Assembly: GCA_948956705.1 (NCBI GenBank) | Contig: CARCZS010000006.1 | Location: 1-64,000 of the forward strand | Direction: 5' to 3' | Length of the DNA stretch: 64,000 nucleotides | DNA from: an uncultured Phocaeicola sp. | GTDB lineage: Bacteria > Bacteroidota > Bacteroidia > Bacteroidales > Bacteroidaceae | In this document: positions 1 through 7,882 of the stretch, one piece after another | Position numbering within the stretch: position 1 is the first letter of the stretch | Layout of the letters: every line of letters starts with the position of its first letter | The notes under the pieces: model-generated | What the model was told of the DNA's origin: nothing | Database searches by the model: none | Seen by the model: the letters and a program-made list of their open reading frames with translations, nothing else | Translations under genes and position numbers: made by a program

Positions 1-297
1 AGGACGCTACAATTAAGGTTTGAAAAATACGATCTGGTCATCTGTGATGAGTTCGGATATGTCAGTTGTGACAAGGAAGGAGGAGAACTGCTTTTTAACC
101 ACCTGTCGTTAAGAGCCGGAAAAAAGGCTACAATCATTACTACTAATTTGGCTTTTAACAGATGGAATGAAATCATAAAGGACAAGGTGCTTGTGGCGGC
201 AATGGTTGACAGGCTTACACATAAAGCTTATCTGGTTAATATGACCGGACTGTCTTATAGGCTTAAGGAAACACAAAAAATGAGACAAGATAAATGA
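1..297 (+). CDS. istB: IS21-family transposition helper ATPase IstB, C-terminal part
   Basis: Frame 1 is open from the window edge to the TGA at 295-297 and gives 98 residues. The stretch DLVICDEFGYV is the Walker B region of the IstB AAA+ ATPase, followed by a sensor-like segment (KKATIITTNLAFNRW) and the usual IstB ending. IstB loads the IstA transposase onto target DNA. The N-terminal half, with the Walker A loop, and istA must lie to the left of the window. The IS21-like end repeats just downstream support the call. Whether the full element is intact cannot be judged here. Confidence 0.85.
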   Translation, partial: RTLQLRFEKYDLVICDEFGYVSCDKEGGELLFNHLSLRAGKKATIITTNLAFNRWNEIIKDKVLVAAMVDRLTHKAYLVNMTGLSYRLKETQKMRQDK

Positions 298-386
298 ATA
301 TTTTAAACTTATAGTAATTTTGTAACAAGTTATGGATGGAGCTCTTTTCAATTAGAATACAGCGCACTTTTCAATTAGTATCTACA
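1..386 (+). mobile_element. Right end of an IS21-family insertion sequence
   Basis: Downstream of the istB tail a 12-bp sequence, CTTTTCAATTAG, occurs twice in direct orientation (344-355 and 367-378, 23 bp apart). The element probably ends at the TCTACA near 381-386. Multiple direct repeats near the tips and a terminal CA are typical of IS21 elements. The flank immediately continues as the 3' part of a foreign reading frame, so the insertion appears to have broken a gene. The exact last base and the target duplication cannot be confirmed without the left end. Confidence 0.7.
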
Positions 387-387
387 T

Positions 388-522
388 CTGTTAAAGAAGC
401 TGGAGTCGGGAGACCGCAATATTTACAAGGAATATGTCTCTTTCAGGTGCTATAAAGGAAAAGTGGTTCCGAGCATCGAACGGAGAAGGAAGGTGGAATT
501 CATGCTGCTTTTTGAAGAGTAA
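388..522 (+). pseudogene. 3' remnant of a gene interrupted by the IS21-like element
   Basis: Directly after the insertion end an open frame without a start runs 44 codons to a TAA at 520-522. The product is rich in basic and aromatic residues (RNIYKEYVSFRCYKGK, then an ERRRKVEFMLLFEE ending). No family was recognised. It has no promoter or start codon of its own, so it is best read as the C-terminus of a gene whose upstream half lies beyond the insertion. Confidence 0.6.
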
Positions 523-530
523 ATGAAAAA

Positions 531-569
531 GGGAGAATCTTTCAGTTGTTATCACTGTCAGGTTCTCCC
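531..569. terminator. Hairpin between the broken gene and the leftward gene ending at 599
   Basis: The arms GGGAGAA (531-537) and TTCTCCC (563-569) are perfect complements around a 25-nt loop and are followed on the plus strand by TTATTTCTTT. The hairpin sits between two convergent reading frames, where it could stop transcription from both sides. Confidence 0.5.
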
Positions 570-598
570 TTATTTCTTTGGCTTGAGAAGCTTGCATG

Positions 599-1525
599 TC
601 AGTTTATCGGAACGGCATACTGTACTTCCACCTCTTCAGAGAGACGGGAAAGCAGCAGTTCCGCCATGGCTCCGTTCTGCGGAATGAGAGCCGGAAAATC
701 TGTTTTCCCGGGCTTATATATTTCAGTGGCTACATTGTACAGGTCCCATGCGGTAATCTGTCCTTTGCTCATGGCCAGTTTCAGCACCTCTTCCGTGAAG
801 ACAGAAATCTGGCTCTGGTTCAACGGGTAGGTTTCCACAGTGGATGACAGGTTTCTGTCCGAACTGTCATGGGAAACGCGCAAGGCTGTCAGCAGGCCGA
901 TGTACAGGTAGATTTCCTCCATCGGGACAATCCTGCGTTTCAACCGCTGTATCCGTTCGATGTCCTCGTTCATGTTCACCTCGAAATTGGCCAGCCAGCC
1001 GTCCACGGTTTCGAAGAGCTCATCGGTTGTCACCTTCTTTTTCCCGTAATTGCAGATGCTCCGCTGCGGTGAGAGGATGCACTGGTTATGGCATATCTTC
1101 ACGCAGGGGCCTATGGCTGCCTGTATGCCGTCCTGGTGGTAGGCGACGACCAGTGTGGTTGTCAGCTCGTCTGTCTCCCAATCTCTGATCCGGATAGTAG
1201 CGAAAATACGGCGCAGGATATGGGCTTCCACGGCTTTTTCGCCATGTGTCTGTTCTACCTGCGGGAGGATGCTCACTCCCGGCTGTGTCTTGTTTCTGTT
1301 CTGGGCAGCGAAGATTTCTTCCACCTCATAATCGAGATTGTATTTCTCGCAGATGTCCATCATGCGCCGGATGACCTGATAATGGTAGATGCCCTGCACC
1401 GGATTGTTGTAGATGTCATTTTCTTTATAGGTGCGTTGAAGTGTCTCGAAGTTCATCACTTCAATTCCGTTTTTCTGGAAGTCAAACTGCTGTTGTCTTT
1501 CCATTACTGCCAATGTCGTTTCCAT
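599..1525 (-). CDS. Conserved hypothetical protein, 308 aa, of the mobile region
   Basis: The frame starts with METTLAVMERQQQFDF; a second Met at codon 8 is a possible start. The body contains a beta-rich central part with a CVKICHNQC cluster, where three closely spaced cysteines may bind metal. A helical second half ends in YAVPIN. The layout recalls DUF932-like phage/plasmid proteins, but this is only a weak impression and no function is assigned. It is the last gene of the leftward unit that begins with the DUF4120-like gene at 1860, 44 bp upstream. Confidence 0.75.
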   Translation of the reverse strand: METTLAVMERQQQFDFQKNGIEVMNFETLQRTYKENDIYNNPVQGIYHYQVIRRMMDICEKYNLDYEVEEIFAAQNRNKTQPGVSILPQVEQTHGEKAVEAHILRRIFATIRIRDWETDELTTTLVVAYHQDGIQAAIGPCVKICHNQCILSPQRSICNYGKKKVTTDELFETVDGWLANFEVNMNEDIERIQRLKRRIVPMEEIYLYIGLLTALRVSHDSSDRNLSSTVETYPLNQSQISVFTEEVLKLAMSKGQITAWDLYNVATEIYKPGKTDFPALIPQNGAMAELLLSRLSEEVEVQYAVPIN

Positions 1526-1569
1526 ATTGAATTGAATTTTATAAAGTTAATATTGTCGTTTGCCTCTCA

Positions 1570-1860
1570 TCAGGTGTGTATCTGCCATCCATGGAACGGC
1601 TGTAGTGTCACGGCGAAAGAACGGTCCGGTATTCCGTGATAGAGCAGGCCGCCCACGATGCCCGTCCTTCCATCGGGATAGCATTGGGTGAAGCCGAACG
1701 AGTACGGGGCATGGTCATAGTAGAGTGAGATTTCGCTGGGACAGTCAGGATTTTCTTCCCAGCTCTTCAACCGTTCCAGGCATTTCTGGAGTGAGGTGTC
1801 ACCGATGGATTCGGCATAACGCTTAACATTCTCGAAATGTTCTTGATTCAGGATTTTCAT
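1570..1860 (-). CDS. DUF4120-like protein
   Basis: This 96-residue protein carries the segments LYYDHAPYSFGF, YPDGRTGIVGGLLYHG and PFHGWQIHT. I associate these with the DUF4120 family carried by Bacteroides conjugative elements; the family name is from memory. Function is unknown. It is the first gene of a two-gene leftward unit. Its start lies 55 bp from the first copy of the structured repeat (1915-2076), which would form its 5' leader if transcription begins to the right of the repeat. Confidence 0.7.
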   Translation of the reverse strand: MKILNQEHFENVKRYAESIGDTSLQKCLERLKSWEENPDCPSEISLYYDHAPYSFGFTQCYPDGRTGIVGGLLYHGIPDRSFAVTLQPFHGWQIHT

Positions 1861-1914
1861 GATTCATTGTATTTTATCTGTTAAACATGTCCGGCTCCGG
1901 GAGCCGGTATTTTT

Positions 1915-2076
1915 ATTTCTCACCTGCCTGACTGTCCCGTGGCAGTACCCGCAAGGTTTGGCGAAAGAAAATACCGCAGCCGTCAGGCGAGGATGATTTT
2001 CTTTCAGCCAACCCCGCAAGGGGCCTGACATTGACAGGGTACACCGGACACGGGACTACCTTTGCAGGGTGGGAAA
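1915..2076. repeat. Structured repeat, copy A
   Basis: First of three copies. The outer arms at 1915-1927 and 2064-2076 pair with one mismatch and one bulge. Further in, GTCCCGTG pairs with CACGGGAC and GTACCC with GGGTAC. The core stem GAAAGAAAAT (1963-1972) pairs perfectly with ATTTTCTTTC (1996-2005) and encloses ACCGCA, a small GCC/GGC hairpin, and GAGGATG. The plus strand carries TACCTTTG at 2057-2064, a match to the Bacteroides -7 box. An extra perfect hairpin (CCGGCTC CGG GAGCCGG, 1891-1907) lies between this copy and the DUF4120-like gene. Confidence 0.8.
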
Positions 2077-2182
2077 TAAAATACACGGTAGTGTGCTTTG
2101 CATGGTCTGTGGCGATTCTCTTCCTGATTTGTTCGCCATTGCCGGACAAAAGATGTATTTTTGCAATTCTAATTTCAGTTTT

Positions 2183-2527
2183 ATGGAAAACTATATAAAG
2201 AAAGCGGCGGATGCTTTCCTTGTGGAGCGTCCGTACGGTATGCGTGTGGATTACAGGAAGAAAGGATTCGTGCTGTTTAACCGTAACCTCAATGTGTTGG
2301 GAAATGCGGAACAGACCCGTCTGGAAGAACTGCCTCTGGAGCGGTTCAATGTGGAGGAGATTCCGTTGGAGGGTGAAGTCGTGGAGGAACACGCAGGATT
2401 TACCGATGTATTCTTCTATACCGATCTGACCAATCCCTATGCCGGATATGTGCTGAATTTGCAAAAGCTTAAAGCCTATAACCGGTTGATGTTTCCGCTG
2501 GCAATGGCGCTGAACCGTGAATTGTGA
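2183..2527 (+). CDS. Hypothetical protein, 114 aa, rightward gene in the mobile region
   Basis: This is the only convincing rightward gene between 0.6 and 14 kb. I place the start at the ATG at 2183 (MENYIKKAADAFLVERPYG), not at the in-frame ATG at 2069. A clean -7 box, TATTTTTG at 2156-2163, followed by C lies just upstream and would fall inside the longer frame. The protein is acidic, with a central run of Glu-rich beta segments (RLEELPLERFNVEEIPLEGE). No domain was recognised. It converges on the gene at 2588, with a hairpin in between. Confidence 0.65.
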   Translation: MENYIKKAADAFLVERPYGMRVDYRKKGFVLFNRNLNVLGNAEQTRLEELPLERFNVEEIPLEGEVVEEHAGFTDVFFYTDLTNPYAGYVLNLQKLKAYNRLMFPLAMALNREL

Positions 2528-2541
2528 GGCCGGAAGCCGGT

Positions 2542-2577
2542 AGCGGTAACAGCTGCATGGAGCAGACCGTTACCGCT
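2542..2577. terminator. Bidirectional hairpin between convergent genes
   Basis: AGCGGTAAC (2542-2550) and GTTACCGCT (2569-2577) pair perfectly. The hairpin lies in the 60-bp gap between the rightward gene ending at 2527 and the leftward gene ending at 2588, the normal place for a shared terminator. The following plus-strand sequence (CCGGATTTAATTATTT) is moderately T-rich. Confidence 0.6.
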
Positions 2578-2587
2578 CCGGATTTAA

Positions 2588-3298
2588 TTATTTGCCCTCT
2601 TTTTCTGTAATGAACGCCAGATAGGCGGACACGGCCTTATGGCATCCGGTAAAGTCCGGAGTCCGGCAGCCCTTGATTTTCCGGAAACTGACGGTGCCGT
2701 TCCTGTCAATGCCCCTCACATGCCTATTGAATGTCCCTTTGGTTCTGATATGGATGTCAAAACCGTCCCTTCCGGTGATTTCAAGGAACATTTCTCCCGT
2801 GATCCGTTCCCCGTCCAGGAATTTCCGTTTCTGTTCATTGAGCAGCCACTGATGTTGCTCTTCCTGCACTCTGCGCTCTTTCGCCTCTTTCTCCTTCTGC
2901 TCCCTGCGTTTCTGCTCCTGTATTCTTTTATACTCCTCACGGGCTTGCACCAGGGAAGTGGTATCAAGTCCGAGAGCCTCGAACACGCGGACGGAGATCA
3001 AATTGACGAAGGCTCCTCTTTCCGCACTTTGAAGCGTATCCGCAATCCAGTTCCTGCAATAGGTGGCGGCTTCCTCTCTGCAACCTTCTCCCTTGAGAAA
3101 CCGGCGTGAATACTGCCCGCTGGAAAAATAAACGTTTTCAATCCGGCAGACCACATGGAAACAGTCATCGTCTTCATTCCCGTATTCGTTCTTTCTCGAC
3201 AGGGAGAGATATACATTCTTCGCATACGGCTCCAGTTCCATATAAGAAGCCACGACGGTATTCCCGTCAGACTTGTACTTGAACACTTTTGCTTTCAT
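2588..3298 (-). CDS. Hypothetical protein with central coiled coil, 236 aa
   Basis: The N-terminal 105 residues look globular. A long charged helix follows (about residues 115-160, with repeats such as KRREQKEKEAKERR) and is almost certainly a coiled coil. The C-terminal 75 residues are compact (FRKIKGCRTPDFTGCHKAVSAYL). No family was recognised. It is the last gene of the leftward string that starts downstream of repeat copy B. The neighbour at 3301 lies 2 bp away, which implies a shared transcript. Confidence 0.7.
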   Translation of the reverse strand: MKAKVFKYKSDGNTVVASYMELEPYAKNVYLSLSRKNEYGNEDDDCFHVVCRIENVYFSSGQYSRRFLKGEGCREEAATYCRNWIADTLQSAERGAFVNLISVRVFEALGLDTTSLVQAREEYKRIQEQKRREQKEKEAKERRVQEEQHQWLLNEQKRKFLDGERITGEMFLEITGRDGFDIHIRTKGTFNRHVRGIDRNGTVSFRKIKGCRTPDFTGCHKAVSAYLAFITEKEGK

Positions 3299-3300
3299 TG

Positions 3301-3666
3301 TTACATTTTTTTTGATTGTCCGTTCATATAATCCGTAATTCTCATTTCCAGTTCATCGTATATCCGGTTGAACAGTTCCTGGTACTCTTCCAGAAAAGCC
3401 CCGTCCGTATCGCACATGTCTTCGAGTGTCTTTCCATTTGCACGGCACAGCTCCGTATCGGCCAGCTCACAGACAATTTCGTTGAGCATCGAGCGGTCCT
3501 TGTCTTCGGGAAGCAGCCCTCCTTTTTTCAGGAGGCAGTAATTACGGATATTGATTCGCAAATACAGGTCCGCCTCTTTCCACCGTCCATCGGGAAAAAG
3601 AGAGAATGCCTGTTTCAGTCCGTCGGGCTGTCCGCCCCACCATTCGTTCAAATTGTTCGGTTCCAT
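3301..3666 (-). CDS. Hypothetical acidic protein, 121 aa
   Basis: A small protein beginning MEPNNLNEWWGGQPDGLKQ, rich in Asp/Glu and predicted largely helical. No domain was recognised. It is packed between the coiled-coil gene (2-bp gap) and the J-domain gene (10-bp gap) on the same strand, so it is very likely translated from the same message. Function unknown. Confidence 0.7.
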   Translation of the reverse strand: MEPNNLNEWWGGQPDGLKQAFSLFPDGRWKEADLYLRINIRNYCLLKKGGLLPEDKDRSMLNEIVCELADTELCRANGKTLEDMCDTDGAFLEEYQELFNRIYDELEMRITDYMNGQSKKM

Positions 3667-3676
3667 ATTGATAAGT

Positions 3677-4699
3677 TTAATTGATTACTGTCTGTTTGGT
3701 TTGCCATTGCCGATGGGCGGTGATGTATTCCTGTCGTTCCTTCTCCAGTAACGCTTCTGCTTCGGGAGTGTAGCCGATAAAACGAATGTAACCGCCGTTA
3801 TATCCGGTAAGCTTGCACCGAATACCGGCTTTCTCCAATTTGTCGATCCGTTTCTGAGCCAGTTTCGCGCTTGAATAATCCTTCGGCCAGAAATAATGCT
3901 CTCCGTGTGAGCCGTAATGGTCTTCTCCGAGTATCATTTCGCCGGAATGCCTCCTGTGTTCGATGAAATCGAAACGGGCTGTGCCCAACGCCTGCCTGAT
4001 GGCCTTGTGTGCCGGACCTTCGGGATGCTTGAACACTTCCGGCTTGTCCTTTCCCTTGCAGTCAAGTTTCGGCAGTTCCACCTTGTAAGGCTTCCGGTAA
4101 CTCCCTATAGCCAATGTCAGGTAGAAATTGGTATGGAAATAATCCGTCATCGCATCGCTGTCATCGAAGTTGTATGACATGACAAAGTCACAGACATTCA
4201 GCATCACCTCCTTGGCACGGTCTGTAAGATCGGGGTTCCGCTCTATGTTGTAGTGGTTGATATGATCCTGCACTTTGCCGGATTCCCTGGTGAACGCCTC
4301 AAAGTCCGCACTCATTAGTTTGATGTAAATGGAATTGTAGTTCTCCCGTCTGACGGAGAACTTATATCTCGGATAGGTTTCCTTTAGCCAGGTTCTCACA
4401 AGTTCTACGATTTCAGGGGCATGTTGCCCTTTGTAGTTGTGACCTTTCCAACGGTATTCATTATACACGTACTCGGTATATTCCTTTGCCGTGGCACCCG
4501 AATAGTCATGTTCATACCCGGTTGATGCGGCAGAGACATCCGGTTTGTCTTTCCAGACTTTAAAGAGCCTTTCAAACTCGGTGTTCACCTGTTGCATGAT
4601 GGCAGTGTCACCACCCTTGTCCGGGTGGTGCTGCAATGCCAGACGGCGGTATTCCTTCTTCAGGTCCGCCAATGAATGTATGTTATGAAAATAAGCCAT
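3677..4699 (-). CDS. J-domain protein with LPD29-like middle region
   Basis: Residues 1-50 form a J domain: the helix II arginines (KKEYRRLALQ) lead into HPDKGG, with the essential HPD at 25-27. J domains stimulate the ATPase of Hsp70/DnaK. The middle (about residues 75-200, with LKETYPRYKFSVRRENYNS) resembles the LPD29 domain of large polyvalent proteins of mobile elements. The C-terminus carries a second alpha/beta unit (KLTGYNGGYIRFIGYTPE). It lacks the G/F linker and zinc finger of true DnaJ, so it is a specialised co-chaperone, perhaps directing host DnaK to element proteins. Confidence 0.75.
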   Translation of the reverse strand: MAYFHNIHSLADLKKEYRRLALQHHPDKGGDTAIMQQVNTEFERLFKVWKDKPDVSAASTGYEHDYSGATAKEYTEYVYNEYRWKGHNYKGQHAPEIVELVRTWLKETYPRYKFSVRRENYNSIYIKLMSADFEAFTRESGKVQDHINHYNIERNPDLTDRAKEVMLNVCDFVMSYNFDDSDAMTDYFHTNFYLTLAIGSYRKPYKVELPKLDCKGKDKPEVFKHPEGPAHKAIRQALGTARFDFIEHRRHSGEMILGEDHYGSHGEHYFWPKDYSSAKLAQKRIDKLEKAGIRCKLTGYNGGYIRFIGYTPEAEALLEKERQEYITAHRQWQTKQTVIN

Positions 4700-4711
4700 A
4701 GCTATAGGTAT

Positions 4712-4921
4712 TTATGCCCCTGCGAGGCGGTTGATAAAATATTCCTGGTTGTCAAGGTCAAGCCCGAGGTTGCTGCACGCCATTTCGATGTCATCTTCCC
4801 TCAGGTCGTCCGCCTCTTGCAACTCGCGCAGGTACCGGATTTCAGAATCCAAGTATTCCTGCGCTTCCATATGGCTGCAACTGCATGAGTTGCTAATCTG
4901 TTCAATGATGTTAATCTGCAT
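4712..4921 (-). CDS. Small hypothetical protein, 69 aa
   Basis: The start chosen is MQINIIEQISNSCSCS at 4921, because it follows the stop of the upstream gene (4923) by one base; a longer in-frame extension would overlap that gene. The protein is acidic and helical (REDDIEMACSNLGLDLDN), with a Cys-Ser-Cys-Ser cluster near the N-terminus. No family was recognised. It is translationally coupled to the zinc-ribbon-like gene upstream. Confidence 0.65.
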   Translation of the reverse strand: MQINIIEQISNSCSCSHMEAQEYLDSEIRYLRELQEADDLREDDIEMACSNLGLDLDNQEYFINRLAGA

Positions 4922-4922
4922 A

Positions 4923-5555
4923 TTATTCGTTTTTAGAATTATACCTGTTGTAAATTTCCCGTTTATGTTCGTAGTCCCGGCTGTTCCACCATTGGTCTGC
5001 CGCATCAATGAATGTCTGCGTATTTTCTGAAGGCGGAGAGTCACAGACTTTCAACCCTGTGATTTGTTCCTTTGTTTCAAAACCGCACGACTTCCACCAA
5101 CCCTGCATCTTTTGTGTGAACTCCGCCTTAGTACAGAAAAAGACCTGAACGCCACATTCTTCGCACCATTTCCCATCGCACCACAGCCCGTTATTGTCAT
5201 CATGCACATATCTGATACGTTCATCCGTATTGGCGTTTATCCATGCTTGGATTTCCAACTGCCGTGAACCGCATTCTTTACAGACAAGGATGTCGGAATC
5301 GTCCGGCTCTTTTCTGAAAGCCCTGCCGTCATAGAGTGCAACGGCACGTTCCACGAGTAGTTTCTGGTTGTTTTCCGATAACTCGGCAAAGAACCGTTCC
5401 GCCGCACCGAATATGGACTTGTCCGCCAATGCGGACCATTTATCCCAGAAGTGCCGGTACATATCTCCAAATACGGCCTTGCATTCTTCCTTGCTCCAGG
5501 CGTTCCACATATAGTAGAAGAAGCTGGAGACTGCATTTTCCGCTTGATATTTCAT
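4923..5555 (-). CDS. Hypothetical protein with a possible zinc ribbon, 210 aa
   Basis: The first 85 residues are helical and aromatic. Then CKECGS and, about 35 residues later, CDGKWCEECG make a plausible four-cysteine zinc site. The C-terminus is rich in Trp and charged residues (DAADQWWNSRDYEHKREIYNR). Its start overlaps the upstream gene by four bases (ATGA-type coupling), and the next gene begins one base after its stop, so three genes here are tightly coupled. The function is not recognised; nucleic acid binding is only an inference from the ribbon. Confidence 0.7.
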   Translation of the reverse strand: MKYQAENAVSSFFYYMWNAWSKEECKAVFGDMYRHFWDKWSALADKSIFGAAERFFAELSENNQKLLVERAVALYDGRAFRKEPDDSDILVCKECGSRQLEIQAWINANTDERIRYVHDDNNGLWCDGKWCEECGVQVFFCTKAEFTQKMQGWWKSCGFETKEQITGLKVCDSPPSENTQTFIDAADQWWNSRDYEHKREIYNRYNSKNE

Positions 5556-6136
5556 TGTTCTTCAGTTTGTGGTTCTACTTTGCTCTCTTCCAGTTGCTGC
5601 CATACAGCCTCATACATTCCGGAAAGCCAGTCGATGTTACTGGCTCCGAGTTCGAACGGGCTGTAACATTCCACTTCATCACCGCTTTCTTTCTCTTCGG
5701 CAAGGACGGTCAGGCTGCAGTCCGTTACCCGGAGTCCTGTCACCCTGCATTCGTAGGGGGCTCCGTTCTTGCCAAACCATATCACCCAGACCGGATCATA
5801 ATCCTCTTCCGGAAACCGTATCGCATTCATGGCATGGTCATGGAGCAACTGCCGTATCGCTTCGATGATGTCTTTTCGCAGTTCTTCGATCCTGTCTCCG
5901 AATACCGACATGGGGGATTTCCCGCCTCGCTGCCTTACGGAGAGAACCTGGAAGTCCGGATGACAACCGAACTTCCAGTCCGTCACTTCATCGTCATCCC
6001 GCGTTGTGTGGATGTTGCCGCCCAATACCAGGCCGCAGTCTTCCGCCACCATGCTTTCCGCTTCTTCACGGTCTTCCGCCACCACTGTATAAGTACCCTC
6101 GAAGATGTACCTTACTTTTACATCGTATTTTTCCAT
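5552..6136 (-). CDS. Hypothetical acidic protein, 194 aa
   Basis: The N-terminal 50 residues (KVRYIFEGTYTVVAEDREEAES) look like a small beta-alpha fold often seen in phage and plasmid proteins. The rest mixes helices with beta strands (VECYSPFELGASNIDWLSGM). The protein is strongly acidic overall. It overlaps the downstream gene by four bases. No specific family or catalytic motif was seen. Confidence 0.7.
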   Translation of the reverse strand: MEKYDVKVRYIFEGTYTVVAEDREEAESMVAEDCGLVLGGNIHTTRDDDEVTDWKFGCHPDFQVLSVRQRGGKSPMSVFGDRIEELRKDIIEAIRQLLHDHAMNAIRFPEEDYDPVWVIWFGKNGAPYECRVTGLRVTDCSLTVLAEEKESGDEVECYSPFELGASNIDWLSGMYEAVWQQLEESKVEPQTEEQ

Positions 6137-6173
6137 AATCTTCTATGATTTGATTGTTGATTAGTTGATTTTA

Positions 6174-7103
6174 TCAGGATACAATGCGAACCGCATCTCC
6201 GAAAAAGGAGTCGTCCACCCCATATACATGCCGAACCGAACAGTCATATTTGGAACGTTCGTCATCCAGCCGGAAGCGGAAACCATGATAGTCCTTGACT
6301 TCCAATTTCAGCTTTACGTCCCGTTTCAGTTCCATTTCAAGCAGGCTTCCACCACCATACGTCGAACTGAAAAGTCCGCAACAGTTGCCTTTGGGGATAA
6401 TGACCTCTTTCAATGAAAAGTCGGCTTCATACAGCTCTTTCAGGCTTACCCTGCCGATGTAAGTCAGCAGGTTCGCCCCGCAGCAGGAATTGATAAGTTC
6501 CTCGTAGAATTGTTCGTAGGAAACCTGCTCCTTGCCGTTCCGGTTCTTACGGTTCGGGAAACGCCCGTAAGCCCTGTAGCCGTGCTCTGTCAGGATTTTC
6601 TTTACTCTCGCCGGATTGAGGTTCAGGCTGTCCACCATGTCCCCGAAGTAGGATTCCTCGTACCTGTAACCGCCTTGCGATTCAAACCAGTTGGAGTTGA
6701 TGCAGTCATAGTTGGAAAGCATCTCCACACGGATAGGAATGTCGTCCGTGTGCCTTACCAATTCCTTCACCACGTCCGAATCGTTGCGGCTGTAAATCTC
6801 GTCACGGATTTCATCTTCGTATTCATCGAAGAAGTCATCGACCGCTTCCCCGTCAAAGTCATGGAATACGGTACATTCCTCTTTCAGTTTCGCAATAATC
6901 TCACGGACAGCTTCCCATTCGGCATCGCTGTACCACTCGTCTGCCTTTTCCCACAAATGTTCGCGGCTCTTGCTGTCAAGGCATTTTTGAATCAGTCCGC
7001 AATGGTTGTCAAGATTGTCATTGTAGTCCGTCCATATTAGTGTATAGGCCGGTTCCATCAGGGATTTGATGAAATCCAATGTCAATGTTTTCTGTTCATC
7101 CAT
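6174..7103 (-). CDS. Hypothetical highly acidic protein, 309 aa
   Basis: The N-terminal half is dense in Asp/Glu (for example DGEAVDDFFDEYEDEIRDE around residues 105-125). The middle contains a helix-turn-helix-like stretch (LNLNPARVKKILTEHGYRAYGRFPNR), and the C-terminus is beta-rich. No family was recognised. A hairpin separates it from the next upstream gene (7194), so it may have its own promoter or receive only partial read-through. Confidence 0.7.
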   Translation of the reverse strand: MDEQKTLTLDFIKSLMEPAYTLIWTDYNDNLDNHCGLIQKCLDSKSREHLWEKADEWYSDAEWEAVREIIAKLKEECTVFHDFDGEAVDDFFDEYEDEIRDEIYSRNDSDVVKELVRHTDDIPIRVEMLSNYDCINSNWFESQGGYRYEESYFGDMVDSLNLNPARVKKILTEHGYRAYGRFPNRKNRNGKEQVSYEQFYEELINSCCGANLLTYIGRVSLKELYEADFSLKEVIIPKGNCCGLFSSTYGGGSLLEMELKRDVKLKLEVKDYHGFRFRLDDERSKYDCSVRHVYGVDDSFFGDAVRIVS

Positions 7104-7157
7104 TTCTGTTACCTGTGTACGGCAGGATTCCTTTTCCCGTACATACCGTTATAAATG

Positions 7158-7185
7158 ACGGAAGCGGCCTTCAAGCCGCCTCCGT
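7158..7185 (-). terminator. Hairpin between genes at 7194 and 7103
   Basis: The arms at 7158-7168 (ACGGAAGCGGC) and 7175-7185 (GCCGCCTCCGT) pair with one mismatch around a 6-nt loop. On the minus strand the hairpin is followed by CATTTATAACGG, so it is a weak intrinsic terminator at best. It may act as a processing or attenuation site within the leftward operon. Confidence 0.45.
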
Positions 7186-7193
7186 GTTGTTTC

Positions 7194-7481
7194 CTAACCA
7201 TACAGTTCCTTCACGATCTTGTCATATATTTCCTTTGCCATTTCCGTATTCCGGTTGAAGTGGAAATAAGCCGTGTATCTGTATCCTGTTCTTGGCACTC
7301 CTCCGCACTGCTGTATTGCCCTGTCTATCTCCCAGTCGATATCACCTATGCCAAGAGATATGCTTGTGCCATGCAGCATACACCGTGCGAGTTTCAATGC
7401 GGAATCTGTCTTGTCTTCCTTGCGCAACCGGTCGAAAGCCATCAGCGCGATTTGTCTGTTTGAAATCTTTATCTCTTCCAT
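7194..7481 (-). CDS. Hypothetical protein, 95 aa
   Basis: A small, mostly helical protein (MEEIKISNRQIALMAFDRLR at the start, EIYDKIVKELYG at the end) with a central GGVPRTGYRYTAYFHFN strand region. No domain was recognised. It lies 20 bp from the upstream gene at 7502 on the same strand and probably shares its transcript. Confidence 0.65.
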   Translation of the reverse strand: MEEIKISNRQIALMAFDRLRKEDKTDSALKLARCMLHGTSISLGIGDIDWEIDRAIQQCGGVPRTGYRYTAYFHFNRNTEMAKEIYDKIVKELYG

Positions 7482-7501
7482 ATATTTTGCATCTGTTTGG
7501 G

Positions 7502-7870
7502 TCAGACAATCCCGGTAAGTTGCCTGAATCGCGCAACTATTTCATTGCATTTGCTTTGGGCAAGTTCCTCATATTTTTTGCAAATGGCACAGTATGCCTT
7601 CCAAGGTTGGCCTCTAAGCTCGTGCTCGTATGAGGACCTGACCAATTCCGGATATTCTTCAAAAAGTGTCTTGAATGCTTTACGCCATTTGCGCCCTTGC
7701 CACAATCCGTTTGCTATCAATGTTATGAATTCAAACATCTGTTCGTCTGTTTTCACATCCAATGCATAAAAATGGTCTGTTGTCGGCCACACGTTGTTGG
7801 AATGCTGCCAAGTTTCTATCTGCTTGGTTTTGGCATTGTATGCCATTCTTGTAATTACCTGGTGACTCAT
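7502..7870 (-). CDS. Hypothetical protein, 122 aa
   Basis: It begins MSHQVITRMAYNAKTKQIETW and contains an aromatic patch (NNVWPTTDHFYAL) followed by a helical C-terminal half with CAICKK. No known family was recognised. It sits 12 bp from the gene upstream and belongs to the leftward operon that begins below repeat copy B. Confidence 0.65.
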   Translation of the reverse strand: MSHQVITRMAYNAKTKQIETWQHSNNVWPTTDHFYALDVKTDEQMFEFITLIANGLWQGRKWRKAFKTLFEEYPELVRSSYEHELRGQPWKAYCAICKKYEELAQSKCNEIVARFRQLTGIV

Positions 7871-7882
7871 ATTGATATGTTT

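Noticed and set aside
5336..6148. Plus-strand frame of 270 codons across the leftward genes at 4923-6136
   Set aside because: It is antisense to two tightly coupled leftward genes, has low-complexity composition, and has no promoter or domain.
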